Below are positions 16,388 through 24,789 of a stretch of 64,000 nt of DNA, in pieces. The DNA is from Streptomyces flavofungini. GTDB lineage: Bacteria; Actinomycetota; Actinomycetes; Streptomycetales; Streptomycetaceae. A program made the translations under genes and the position numbers. The DNA lies in the NCBI RefSeq assembly GCF_030388665.1, contig NZ_CP128846.1, positions 1,550,001 to 1,614,000 on the forward strand. Reading direction: 5' to 3'. The notes beneath the pieces are model-generated. The model worked only from the letters and a program-made list of their open reading frames with translations. It was not told the DNA's origin and made no database searches. The first letter of the stretch is position 1, and each line of letters begins with the position of its first letter.

Positions 16388-17341
16388 ATGACACGGCAAG
16401 CACAGGGACGCGTGCGGGAGCGGGTACGGATGTGGCGCGCGGCGACGGCGGTGGCGGTCGTCGCCGCGCTCGCCGCGGGCTGCACGCTGGAGCGGGACGA
16501 CGCGAAGCGCTCCAGCTCCGGAAACGGCGGCCGCGTGCTCGCCGTGAAGATCGACAACGTCGGTCCCGCACGCCCGCAGACGGGCCTGGACGCTGCGGAC
16601 GTCGTCTACGTCGAACAGGTGGAGGCAGGTCTGAGCCGCCTGATGGCGGTGTACGCGAGCAAGCTGCCGCCCGTCGTGGGGCCGGTGCGCAGCGCCCGCG
16701 AGACGGACCTGGACCTGCTGCGCCAGTTCGACCGGCCGGCGCTCGCCTTCTCCGGCGCGCAGTCCAAGCTCCTCCCGCTGATCGACCGGGCGCCGCTACG
16801 CCCGCTGCCGCCGGGCGAGGCGCCGGACCGGGCGTACTACCGCGGTGGCGGCAGGCCCGCCCCGCACAACCTCTATCTGCGGCCCGCCGCCCTCGGCGTC
16901 AAGGCCGAGGCGCGCGGCCTTGACAGCACCGGATTCGCCTTCGGCCCCCGCCCCGCGGGCGGCACCCCGGAGACGCGGCGCACGGTCCGCTTCCCTTCGG
17001 CGCGCTTCACCTTCACCTGGGTCGAGTACGAGGGGCGCTGGCACATCGCGATGGACGGCACCCAGGCCCGTACCGCCGCGGGCGAGCCCCTGACCGCCGC
17101 GACGGTGGTGATCCAGAGCGTCGACATCCGCGACTCGCGCTTCCACGACCGCTCGGGCAACACCTCGCCGTTGACGCGCTCCATCGGGGAGGGCTCGGCC
17201 CGGGTGCTGCGCGACGGCCGCTCCTACGAGGCGCGCTGGGAGCGCCGCGCGGCGGCCGACGGGACGGAGTTCACCACGCCCGGCGGCAAGCCGCTGCCGT
17301 TCGCGAAGGGCCCGGTGTGGGTGGTGTTCACGAAGGCGTGA
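16388..17341 (+). CDS. DUF3048-domain lipoprotein (YerB-like)
   Basis: 317 residues. Hydrophobic signal and lipobox AALAAGC (lipidated Cys32) mark an outer-face lipoprotein. The rest matches DUF3048/YerB: VKIDNVGPARPQTGLDAADVVYVEQVEAGLSR early in the mature part, VVGPVRSARETDLDL, and a C-terminal half with RFTFTWVEYEGRWH and NTSPLTRSIGEG. Function of the family is unknown. An internal ATG at 16430 with GGAG nine bases upstream would leave a very short n-region, so the upstream ATG is kept with reservation. The last 14 bases overlap the convergent MarR gene. Confidence 0.87.
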   Translation: MTRQAQGRVRERVRMWRAATAVAVVAALAAGCTLERDDAKRSSSGNGGRVLAVKIDNVGPARPQTGLDAADVVYVEQVEAGLSRLMAVYASKLPPVVGPVRSARETDLDLLRQFDRPALAFSGAQSKLLPLIDRAPLRPLPPGEAPDRAYYRGGGRPAPHNLYLRPAALGVKAEARGLDSTGFAFGPRPAGGTPETRRTVRFPSARFTFTWVEYEGRWHIAMDGTQARTAAGEPLTAATVVIQSVDIRDSRFHDRSGNTSPLTRSIGEGSARVLRDGRSYEARWERRAAADGTEFTTPGGKPLPFAKGPVWVVFTKA

Positions 17342-17792
17342 CGGTCTCGGCCAGCGGGTCGCGCAGCCGCTCCGCCGCGTCGGCGACCCGCTGGATCAGG
17401 CCGAGGAACAGGGTCCGTTCCTCGGCGGCCAGCGGCGCGAGCATGACTTCGTTCATCCGGGCCGCGCGCACCGCGAGGCGGCGGTGGACGCGCCTGCCCT
17501 CGGCCGTGGGGCGCAGCAGGGCGCGGCGGCCGTCCTGCGGGTCGCGGACCTTGTCGAGCAGGTCCCTGCGGGTCAGCCTGCCGACGACGTCGGCGACGGT
17601 GGAGCGGTCGAGGCGGACCCGTTCGCCCACGCCACGCTGATCGAGTCCCGGCTCGGCGACCAGGGCGTTCAGGACGGCGAACTGCGGGGAGGTGATCTCC
17701 TCGGAGACCATCGCGTTCCACAGCAGGTGGTGCGCCTGCTGCAGGCGCCGGGCCAGGTGCCCCGGGTGGGTGCTCAGGTCCACCGCGGTCAT
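17328..17792 (-). CDS. pcaV: MarR-family regulator, probable PcaV
   Basis: 154 residues with the MarR winged helix: EEITSPQFAVLNAL (about 32-46), recognition region GVGERVRLDRSTVADVVGRL and wing DPQDGRRALL. It is divergent to the protocatechuate operon, the position of PcaV in Streptomyces, which represses pca genes until protocatechuate binds. GAGGAG lies before the ATG. The 231-base divergent gap contains a duplicated 20-bp element near pcaI that is the likely operator. The gene symbol rests on family and position, not on measured binding. Confidence 0.85.
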   Translation of the reverse strand: MTAVDLSTHPGHLARRLQQAHHLLWNAMVSEEITSPQFAVLNALVAEPGLDQRGVGERVRLDRSTVADVVGRLTRRDLLDKVRDPQDGRRALLRPTAEGRRVHRRLAVRAARMNEVMLAPLAAEERTLFLGLIQRVADAAERLRDPLAETVTPS

Positions 17793-17935
17793 GGCTGCTC
17801 CTCACGCGTGCCGGTGCGCCCGCGCCCTTCGGGGCGCGGGGATTCGTTGGTGCACTGAACGATATCCCCAAGTCGACGGGGACGAAGGCATCTTGACGGG
17901 CTTCGGGTGCCGGTGGCAGCGTGGGTCCGAGGCCC

Positions 17936-17975
17936 CGAGCGACAGTCAGCGTGCTCGAGCGATAGTCAGTGTGCT
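17936..17975. promoter_or_regulatory. Tandem 20-bp direct repeat, probable PcaV operator
   Basis: Two contiguous 20-base copies (17936-17955 and 17956-17975) differ at two positions; the shared core reads CGAGCGAYAGTCAGYGTGCT. They end 48 bases before pcaI and lie where a repressor would cover the pcaI promoter. The divergent MarR gene is the obvious regulator. Confidence 0.6.
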
Positions 17976-18023
17976 GATGAAATTTCGGCGAGACAGACGG
18001 CGAGAGAGACGAGGTCGGCCCGG

Positions 18024-18779
18024 ATGGACAAGGTGGTCGCTTCGGCCGCGGACGCGGTGGCCGACGTCACGGACGGCGTGTCCTTGGCCGTCGGCGGGTT
18101 CGGACTCAGCGGCGTGCCGACGGTGCTGATCGAGGCGCTGCACGCCCGTGGCGTCACGGGTCTGCACGTCGTCTCGAACAACTGCGGGGCCCTGGACACC
18201 GGCCTCGCCGTGCTCCTCGCGGCGGGCCGCATCGCGCGCGTCACGGGCTCGTACATCGGCGCCAACAAGGAGTTCGCACGCCAGTACCTGGCCGGTGAGC
18301 TGGACGTCGAGCTGATCCCGCAGGGCACGCTCGCCGAGCGGCTGCGGGCCGGGGGTTCGGGCATCCCCGCGTTCTACACCCCGGCCGGGGTCGGCACACA
18401 GGTCGCCGACGGCGGTCTGCCGGTGCGCTACGACGGCCGGGGCGGGGTCGCGGTGGCGTCGCCGCCCAAGGAGGTCCGGGAGTTCGACGGCGTCCCGTAC
18501 GTCCTGGAGCACGCCATCCGCACGGACTTCGCGCTGGTACGGGCGGCGCGGGGCGACCGGCACGGGAACCTGGTGTTCGCCAGGGCGAGCCGGAACTTCA
18601 ACCCGCTCGCCGCGATGGCCGGGCGGGTCACGGTCGCGGAGGTGGAGGAGCTCGTGGAGCCCGGCGCGCTCGACCCGGACGCGGTGCACCTGCCGGGCGT
18701 GTTCGTGCGGCGGGTGGTGGAGCTGAGCGCGGCGGAGGCCGCCGCCAAGCGCGTCGAGAACCGGACGGTGAGCTCCTGA
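18024..18779 (+). CDS. pcaI: 3-oxoadipate (3-oxoacid) CoA-transferase subunit A
   Basis: 251 residues of the CoA-transferase family I alpha subunit: [22 protein letters not shown] near the N-terminus (glycine loop), [53 protein letters not shown], the usual order of the family. With PcaJ it moves CoA from succinyl-CoA to 3-oxoadipate, the penultimate step of protocatechuate degradation. First gene of pcaIJHGB; the ATG follows GAGG at modest spacing. The stop and the pcaJ start share a base (TGATG). Confidence 0.93.
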   Translation: MDKVVASAADAVADVTDGVSLAVGGFGLSGVPTVLIEALHARGVTGLHVVSNNCGALDTGLAVLLAAGRIARVTGSYIGANKEFARQYLAGELDVELIPQGTLAERLRAGGSGIPAFYTPAGVGTQVADGGLPVRYDGRGGVAVASPPKEVREFDGVPYVLEHAIRTDFALVRAARGDRHGNLVFARASRNFNPLAAMAGRVTVAEVEELVEPGALDPDAVHLPGVFVRRVVELSAAEAAAKRVENRTVSS

Positions 18780-19522
18780 TGCCCTGGACCCGCGAGCAGA
18801 TGGCGGCACGCGCGGCCCGCGAGCTGCGCGACGGACAGTACGTGAACCTGGGCATCGGCCTGCCCACCCTCATCCCCAACCACCTCCCGCCCGGCGTGCG
18901 GGTGGTCCTGCACTCCGAGAACGGGATCCTCGGCGTCGGCCCCTATCCGGCGCCCGACGCCGTGGACCCCGACCTGATCAACGCGGGCAAGGAGACGGTG
19001 ACCGTCCGTCCGGGGGCCGCGTACTTCGACTCCGCGCTGTCCTTCGGGATGATCCGCGGCGGCCACATCGACGTGGCGGTGCTCGGCGCGATGCAGGTGT
19101 CCGCGCGCGGGGACCTCGCCAACTGGGCCGTCCCCGGCCGGCTCGTCACCGGCATCGGCGGCGCGATGGACCTCGTGCACGGTGCCCGCACGGTCATCGT
19201 GACGACGGCCCACACCGCCAAGGACGGCTCCCCGAAGGTCGTCGAGGAGTGCGACCTGCCGCTCACCGGCCGGGCCTGCGTGCACCGGATCATCACCGAC
19301 CTCGCGGTCCTCGACGTCACCGACGACGGGCTCGAACTCACCGAGTGCGCACCGGGCGTCGAGGTCGCGGAGGTCGTCGAGCGGACCGCGGCGGAGGTGC
19401 GGGTGCGGGCCTTTGGGACGCGCGCCGCCCACGACCGGCCTCCGGAGGCCCCGCAGGAGGCTCCTGACCGCGCCGATCCCGCGCGCCCCGTACACCGCTC
19501 AAGGAGGAGCACCCGACCATGA
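18779..19522 (+). CDS. pcaJ: 3-oxoadipate (3-oxoacid) CoA-transferase subunit B
   Basis: 247 residues of the beta subunit. The catalytic glutamate is in the conserved HSENGILG segment (Glu47 region), followed by [21 protein letters not shown] and [32 protein letters not shown] comes later. A 30-residue Arg/Pro/Ala-rich tail after the conserved end is unusual and may be a drift extension up to the pcaH start. It overlaps pcaI by one base and pcaH by four (ATGA), so translation is coupled. Confidence 0.93.
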   Translation: MPWTREQMAARAARELRDGQYVNLGIGLPTLIPNHLPPGVRVVLHSENGILGVGPYPAPDAVDPDLINAGKETVTVRPGAAYFDSALSFGMIRGGHIDVAVLGAMQVSARGDLANWAVPGRLVTGIGGAMDLVHGARTVIVTTAHTAKDGSPKVVEECDLPLTGRACVHRIITDLAVLDVTDDGLELTECAPGVEVAEVVERTAAEVRVRAFGTRAAHDRPPEAPQEAPDRADPARPVHRSRRSTRP

Positions 19523-20202
19523 CCACGGCCCCCTCTCCCCCGCCCTACCGCAGCCTCGAACTGCGCACCCCGCACGGCCCGCTCGTCCCGGTCCGCGACC
19601 CCGACGCCGTGGAGCTGACGGGCCCCGTCTTCGGCGTCACCGACGTCACGGCGCTGGACAGCGATCTGACCCGGCAGCACACGGGCGAGCCGATCGGTGA
19701 GCGGATCACCGTCACCGGGCAGGTGACGGACCGTCAAGGGCGTCCGGTCCGAAACCAGTTGGTCGAACTGTGGCAGACGAACGCGGCCGGGCGGTACGCC
19801 CACCGCCGCGACCAGCATCCGGCGCCCCTCGACCCGAACTTCACCGGCTGCGGCCGCTGCCTCACCGACGACAACGGCACGTACGCCTTCACCACGATCA
19901 GGCCCGGCGCCTACGCGTGGCGCAACCACGACAACGCCTGGCGCCCCGCGCACCTGCACTTCTCCTTCTTCGGTACGGCGTTCACGCAGCGCCTGGTGAC
20001 ACAGATGTACTTTCCCGGCGACCCGCTCCTCGCCCTCGACCCGGTGCTGCACTCGGTCACCGACGAGGCGGACCGGGCCCGGCTCGTGGCCGCGTACGAC
20101 CACGACTTGTCGGTCCCCGAATGGTCGCTCGGGTACCGCTGGGACGTCGTCCTCGACGGCCCGTCCGCGACGGTCTTCGAGGGGGAGGGTGGGGTCCGGT
20201 GA
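19519..20202 (+). CDS. pcaH: Protocatechuate 3,4-dioxygenase beta subunit
   Basis: 227 residues. The four iron(III) ligands of intradiol dioxygenases are all visible with the correct spacing: Tyr93 (GRYAHRRD), Tyr132 ([16 protein letters not shown]), His145 and His147 (AHLHFSFFG). With PcaG it opens protocatechuate between the two hydroxyls to give 3-carboxy-cis,cis-muconate. AAGGAGGAG lies upstream. Coupled by ATGA to pcaJ and by GTGA to pcaG. Confidence 0.96.
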   Translation: MTTAPSPPPYRSLELRTPHGPLVPVRDPDAVELTGPVFGVTDVTALDSDLTRQHTGEPIGERITVTGQVTDRQGRPVRNQLVELWQTNAAGRYAHRRDQHPAPLDPNFTGCGRCLTDDNGTYAFTTIRPGAYAWRNHDNAWRPAHLHFSFFGTAFTQRLVTQMYFPGDPLLALDPVLHSVTDEADRARLVAAYDHDLSVPEWSLGYRWDVVLDGPSATVFEGEGGVR

Positions 20203-20867
20203 CGACAGCGGAAGGGCGCGCCCCGACGACGGCATCGACGGCATCCCCTGAGCAGGGCCCGACGACTGAGCAAGGCCCGGCGACGGCCCCGGGAGGACGC
20301 GCCACGGCGACGACGCCGCACGCTCCCACCCCCTCCCAGACCGTCGGCCCCTTCTTCGGCCACGCGCTGCCCACCACCGGCGGCCCCGACATCGCGCCCC
20401 TCGCCCACCCCGACACGATCACCCTCCACGGATACGTGTACGACGGCGCCGGGGCCCCCGTCCACGACGCCCTCCTCGAAATCTGGCAGCCCGGCCCGGA
20501 CGGCTCCCGCGCGGGCGCGCCCGGCTCGCTGCGCCGCGACCCCGTGACCGGCCGCGCGGCGGGCCGCGACGGCGTCACGTTCACGGGCTTCGGCCGCGTG
20601 CCCACGGACGCGGACGGTCACTGGGCGATCCGCACGCTCCCGCCCGGCGGAGCCCCCTACCTGTCGGTCGCCCTCTTCGCCCGCGGCCTCCTGAACCACC
20701 TCCGCACGCGCGCGTACCTGCGCGACGACCCCGACGACGCCCTGCTCACGACCCTGGACGCGAGCCGCCGCGCGACACTCCTCGCCCAGGCGGGGCCGCA
20801 CCGCACGTACCGGTTCGACATACGCCTCCAGGGAGACGGCGAGACGGTGTTCCTGGAGTTCGCGTGA
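20199..20867 (+). CDS. pcaG: Protocatechuate 3,4-dioxygenase alpha subunit
   Basis: 222 residues. The catalytic fold begins at PTPSQTVGPFFGHALP (about residue 45) and continues with ITLHGYVYDGAGAPVHDALLEIWQPGPDG, GFGRVPTDADGHW and PPGGAPYLSVALFARGLLNHLRTRAYL. The alpha subunit lacks the iron ligands and completes the active site with PcaH. The first 44 residues are a Thr/Pro/Ala/Gly-rich extension not seen in the usual family members. GTG start coupled to pcaH stop (GTGA); end coupled to pcaB. Confidence 0.94.
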   Translation: MTTAEGRAPTTASTASPEQGPTTEQGPATAPGGRATATTPHAPTPSQTVGPFFGHALPTTGGPDIAPLAHPDTITLHGYVYDGAGAPVHDALLEIWQPGPDGSRAGAPGSLRRDPVTGRAAGRDGVTFTGFGRVPTDADGHWAIRTLPPGGAPYLSVALFARGLLNHLRTRAYLRDDPDDALLTTLDASRRATLLAQAGPHRTYRFDIRLQGDGETVFLEFA

Positions 20868-22486
20868 GCGGTGAGGCGCACGAAGTGAGGGGCGCGGCGC
20901 ATGACGTGAGGGGCGCGGCGCATGACGTGAGGGGCGCGGCGCATGACGTGAGGGGCGCGGCGCACGCTTCGGGGGAATGCCCCGCCCTCGACGTCGGCCT
21001 GCTGGCCCCGGGGCGCGCGGGCTCGCCCGCGGAGCGCGCCACGAGCGACCGGGCCCTTCTCCAGGCCCTGCTGGACGCGGAGGCGGCGCTGACGCGGGCG
21101 CAGGCGAGGGTGGGCACGGCTCCGGCCGAGGCGGCGGACGCGGTCACCGCGGCCGCCGACGCCGCCCGCTTCGACGCACGCGCCCTCGCGCTGCGGGCTC
21201 GGGAGGGCGGCAACCCGGTGATCCCGCTGGTCGCGGACCTGACGGCGGCGGTGCCTCCGGAAGCGGCCCCTTACGTCCACCGGGGTGCGACCAGCCAGGA
21301 CATCCTGGACACGGCGGCGATGCTGGTGGCGGCGCGGACGCTGGACCTGCTCCGGGCCGATCTCGTCGTGCTGGAGGGGGAGTTGGCCCGGCTTGCCCGG
21401 GCCCACCGGGACACGGTGCTGCCGGGCCGCACGCTCACCCAGCACGCGGCGCCGACGACGTTCGGCCTGAAGGCGGCCGGGTGGCGGGCGCTGGTCCTGG
21501 ACGCGCGGGACCGGGTGGTGCGGGTGCGCGGAGGGCTGCCGGTGCAGTTGGGCGGTGCGGTGGGGACGCTGGCGGTGGCGCAGGCGTACGGGACCACCGG
21601 ACCCGGCAGACCGGACGGCCCCACCGGACCCGACGCACCCGACGCACCCGACGCACCCGACGCACCCGACGCACCCAACGCACCCAACGCACCCAACGCA
21701 CCCAACGCACCCAACGCCCATGATCTGACGCTCCGTCTCATCAGCACCTACGCGACCGAGTTGGGCCTCGCAGAACCCGACCTGCCGTGGCACACCCTCC
21801 GTACCCCGCTGGCGGACCTCGCCGCGGCGCTCGCCGTCACCGCCGGGGCGCTCGGCAAACTCGCCGCCGACGTCCTCACGCTCTCCCGCACGGAGATCGG
21901 CGAACTCTCCGAAGGCGCGGCGGGCGGCTCGTCCGCGATGCCGCACAAGGCGAACCCGGTCCGCGCCACCCTGATCGCCGCCGCGGCCCAGCGCGCCCCC
22001 GCGCTCGCCGCCACGCTGTACGCCTCGCTGCCCGCCGCCGACGAACGCCCGCCCGGCGCCTGGCACGCCGAGTGGGAGCCCCTGCGGGACCTCCTGCGCC
22101 TGGTCGGCGGCGCGGCCCGCGACGCGGTCGACCTGTGCGCCCATCTCCAGGTCCACCCGGCCACGATGCGCGCCCACCTGGACCTCACGGCGGGCCTCCT
22201 CACCTCCGAACGCCTCGTCGTGGAACTGACCCCCCACCTGGGCCGTGCCCGCGCCACGGAACTGGTGTCCGCGGCGGCTCGAAGGGTCAAGGCGGGCGAG
22301 AGAACCCTGGCGGAGGCAGTGTCGGCAGAACTGACAGCGCTCCAGCCCCGCCTCCACCCGCCCGACGACCCCCCACCCCCCGTACCCGACCTCCCCACGC
22401 TCACCGCACTCACCGCACTCACCGACCCCACCCACTGGACCGGCTGCGCGGGAACCCTCACGGACCGCGCGCTGAAACGACGATGA
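20864..22486 (+). CDS. pcaB: 3-carboxy-cis,cis-muconate cycloisomerase with two repeat-encoded insertions
   Basis: 540 residues, about 80 longer than usual. The aspartase/fumarase-superfamily core starts near residue 42 (LLAPGRAGSPAERATSD) and contains GATSQDILDTA and the signature GSSAMPHKANPVR. It lactonises 3-carboxymuconate to 4-carboxymuconolactone. The extra length comes from four 21-bp repeats at the N-terminus (VRGAAHD units, 20885-20964) and a 9-bp array in mid-gene (DAP then NAP units, 21632-21718), placed between AVAQAYG and HDLTLRLISTYA. The whole frame stays open, so the enzyme may be functional. GTG start coupled to pcaG by GTGA. Confidence 0.92.
   Translation: MSGEAHEVRGAAHDVRGAAHDVRGAAHDVRGAAHASGECPALDVGLLAPGRAGSPAERATSDRALLQALLDAEAALTRAQARVGTAPAEAADAVTAAADAARFDARALALRAREGGNPVIPLVADLTAAVPPEAAPYVHRGATSQDILDTAAMLVAARTLDLLRADLVVLEGELARLARAHRDTVLPGRTLTQHAAPTTFGLKAAGWRALVLDARDRVVRVRGGLPVQLGGAVGTLAVAQAYGTTGPGRPDGPTGPDAPDAPDAPDAPDAPNAPNAPNAPNAPNAHDLTLRLISTYATELGLAEPDLPWHTLRTPLADLAAALAVTAGALGKLAADVLTLSRTEIGELSEGAAGGSSAMPHKANPVRATLIAAAAQRAPALAATLYASLPAADERPPGAWHAEWEPLRDLLRLVGGAARDAVDLCAHLQVHPATMRAHLDLTAGLLTSERLVVELTPHLGRARATELVSAAARRVKAGERTLAEAVSAELTALQPRLHPPDDPPPPVPDLPTLTALTALTDPTHWTGCAGTLTDRALKRR
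20885..20964. repeat. 21-bp tandem repeat at the 5' end of pcaB
   Basis: Three perfect 21-bp units and a 17-bp partial fourth. Each unit encodes VRGAAHD in the pcaB frame and also carries an in-frame GTG and a GAGGGG stretch, so translation could begin at more than one unit. Confidence 0.95.
21632..21718. repeat. 9-bp tandem repeat inside pcaB
   Basis: Five units GACGCACCC followed by four and a partial of AACGCACCC, encoding a (DAP)5(NAP)4-like stretch. The unit is a multiple of three, so copy-number change would not shift the frame. Confidence 0.95.
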
Positions 22487-22620
22487 GCACCACACGGACT
22501 CGGCCGGACCCCGGCATGGGTCGCACGCACCCCTCCGCCGCCCGTGACCTGCAGCGCCACGCACGTGAGAAGCAGCACACGTCACCGTCAAGTCACCGCC
22601 GTGACACATCCGTGCCTTAG
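22483..22620 (+). CDS. Possible small protein coupled to pcaB
   Basis: A 45-codon frame whose ATG overlaps the pcaB stop (ATGA). The peptide is basic with several His, Arg and Pro residues and has no family resemblance. The position is where pcaL is expected in related operons, but no lactonase or decarboxylase motif is visible. It may be chance. Confidence 0.25.
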   Translation: MSTTRTRPDPGMGRTHPSAARDLQRHAREKQHTSPSSHRRDTSVP

Positions 22621-22662
22621 ATTTCGAGGTGATCGTGGAACTTCACGCACGGAGGTGAGCAC

Positions 22663-23028
22663 GTGCCCCGACTCGGCGGACGCCCCTGGGTGTTCACCGC
22701 GCTGGCCGCCGTGCTGTTCGTCGTCCTCCAGTGCTTCGGGCCCGGCCCGGGCGGTGGCGCGTCCGTGGGGCTCGCCGTCGAGGCCAGGGAGCCCGTCGTC
22801 TCGTCGGCGTGCGACGGTCCCGCGGGAGCCCGGGCCGCGTCCGAGCACATGCGGGTCCGGGCCCGGCCGCACGCGTGCCCCGTCACCGACGGGCACGTGG
22901 CCGCCCCGGTCACGGTGGCGTCCGACGCCCCGCCCGCGCGGCCGTCGCTGCCACGCCTCGTCGCGTACGACGAGAGCAGACCCGCGGGCCGTGAGCTACC
23001 GTCCCTGCTCCAGGTCTTCCGCTGCTGA
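22663..23028 (+). CDS. Small secreted or membrane-anchored protein upstream of SulP
   Basis: 121 residues. A single hydrophobic segment (about 9-27, WVFTALAAVLFVVLQCFG) suggests a signal or anchor; the rest is Ala/Pro/Arg-rich with cysteines in SACDG, HACP and at the C-terminal end (FRC). GGAGGTGA six bases before the GTG start is a very strong ribosome-binding site, which supports a real gene. It ends 120 bases before the SulP gene and may be its partner. Not recognised as any family. Confidence 0.65.
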   Translation: MPRLGGRPWVFTALAAVLFVVLQCFGPGPGGGASVGLAVEAREPVVSSACDGPAGARAASEHMRVRARPHACPVTDGHVAAPVTVASDAPPARPSLPRLVAYDESRPAGRELPSLLQVFRC

Positions 23029-23148
23029 TCGGTGCCACCGCACCGGCACCCGCGACCCCCACACACACGTCGCCGTGCCGGTCCGTACCGATCCCATGTC
23101 ACACCGAGCACCTACACGCCCCCCGTGGCGCTCAGGAGTCATTCCCCC

Positions 23149-24651
23149 ATGCAGCCCTTCCTCGACCGTTCCCTTCACCGTGCCCGTTCGCTGTTAAAGG
23201 TCTCCGGAGACCGGCGGCACGACCTCACCGCCTCCGTAGTGGTCTTCCTCGTCGCACTCCCCCTGTGCGTCGGTGTCGCCGTCGCGTCCGGCGTACCCGC
23301 CGAACTCGGCCTGATCACCGGCATCGTCGGCGGTATCGTCACCGGCCTGCTGCCCGGCAGCAGCCTCCAGGTCAGCGGCCCGGCAGCCGGCATGACCGTC
23401 CTCGTGTACGAAGCCGTCCAGGAGTTCGGGCTCCCCGCGCTCGGCGCGCTCGTGCTCGCCGCGGGCCTGCTCCAACTGGCCATGGGCGCGCTGCGGCTCG
23501 GCCGCTTCTTCCGCGCGATCTCCGTCGCCGTCGTCGAGGGCATGCTCGCCGGGATCGGGCTCGTCCTGATCGCCGGACAGCTCTACGCGATGGCGGACCA
23601 GAAGGCCCCCGCGAGCGGGCTCGCGAAGATCGGGGGCCTGCCCGAGCTGATCGCCGACACCTTCGGCTCCGGCCGCGCGCTGGCCGCGCTCGCCCTCGGT
23701 TCCGGCACCGTCGCGGTGCTGCTGCTGTGGCGCAGGCTGCCGGCCGTGTTCCGCACGGTCCCCGCGCCGCTCGCCGCCGTCGCCCTGGCGACGGCCGTGT
23801 CACTGCTGTTCTCGATGCCGGTCGCCACCGTCGAGGTGCAGGGCCTCGTCGAGGCCGTGCAGCCGCCCGGCAGCGGTGCCTTCGGTGAACTCCTCGGCCT
23901 CGGCGCCATCGGCACGGTCCTCGCGTTCGCACTGATCGCGTCCGCGGAGAGCCTGTTCAGCGCGGCCGCCGTGGACCGGCTGCACGACGGCCCGCGCACC
24001 GACTACGACAAGGAGCTGGTCGCCCAGGGCGCGGGCAACACGGTGTGCGGGCTCCTCGGCGCGCTCCCGATGACCGCGGTGATCGTCCGCAGCGCCGCCA
24101 ACGTGCAGGCCGGTGCCCGTACGAAGGCGTCCCGCGTCCTGCACGGCGTGTGGCTGCTCCTCTTCGCCGCGCTGCTGCCCGCCGCGCTCGGCCTCATCCC
24201 CGTCGCCGCGCTCGCGGGCGTCCTCGTGCACGCGGGCTGCAAGCTGGTGCCCGCGCGGCAGTTGGCCGGGCTGTGGCGCGAGCACCGGGGCGAGGCGGTC
24301 GTGCTGGTGGTGACGGCCCTCGCGATCGTGTCGGTGAGCATGTTCGAGGGCGTGCTCATCGGTCTCGCGCTCGCGGTCGTCAAGACGGCGTGGGAGACGT
24401 CCCACGTGCACATCGAGGTCGTCGACAAGGGCGTGGGCCCCATCCGCGCCCACCTGTCGGGCAACGCCACCTTCCTGCGGCTCCCGAAGATCCTCGACGC
24501 CCTGGAGGCACTCCCCCAGGACCGCCCGATCGAGCTGGACCTGACGAACCTGCGCCATCTCGACCACGCCTGCCGCACCTCCCTGGAGAACTGGGCGCTG
24601 CGGCACAGCGCGGAGGGCACGGAACCGGTGCGGGTGGCTTCGGAGGTGTGA
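23149..24651 (+). CDS. SulP-family inorganic anion transporter with STAS domain; contains a TTA codon
   Basis: 500 residues. About 10-12 membrane segments between residues 25 and 410, including the SulP signature region (PAELGLITGIVGGIVTGLLPGSSLQVSGPAAGMTVL begins at about 49), and a C-terminal STAS domain (about 420-495; DLTNLRHLDHACR). SulP proteins move sulfate, bicarbonate or other anions. Codon 16 is TTA (23194-23196), the rare leucine codon read by the bldA tRNA in Streptomyces, so translation may depend on development stage. AGGAG lies 11 bases before the ATG. Confidence 0.93.
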   Translation: MQPFLDRSLHRARSLLKVSGDRRHDLTASVVVFLVALPLCVGVAVASGVPAELGLITGIVGGIVTGLLPGSSLQVSGPAAGMTVLVYEAVQEFGLPALGALVLAAGLLQLAMGALRLGRFFRAISVAVVEGMLAGIGLVLIAGQLYAMADQKAPASGLAKIGGLPELIADTFGSGRALAALALGSGTVAVLLLWRRLPAVFRTVPAPLAAVALATAVSLLFSMPVATVEVQGLVEAVQPPGSGAFGELLGLGAIGTVLAFALIASAESLFSAAAVDRLHDGPRTDYDKELVAQGAGNTVCGLLGALPMTAVIVRSAANVQAGARTKASRVLHGVWLLLFAALLPAALGLIPVAALAGVLVHAGCKLVPARQLAGLWREHRGEAVVLVVTALAIVSVSMFEGVLIGLALAVVKTAWETSHVHIEVVDKGVGPIRAHLSGNATFLRLPKILDALEALPQDRPIELDLTNLRHLDHACRTSLENWALRHSAEGTEPVRVASEV

Positions 24652-24789
24652 GATCGCTTGGGGGCGGCGTTCGTCTCCTGAGGGCGGCGTTCGTCCCCTG
24701 AGAGTTCGTCCCCTGGGGCGGCGTTCCTGGACGGGGGCGCTCCTCCTGGTCCGGGCGCCGGGCGCCCGTCCCCGGGGCCGGTGTACGGG

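Noticed and set aside
22483..22620. Remnant of pcaL
   Set aside because: The 45-residue peptide shows no lactonase or carboxymuconolactone decarboxylase motif.
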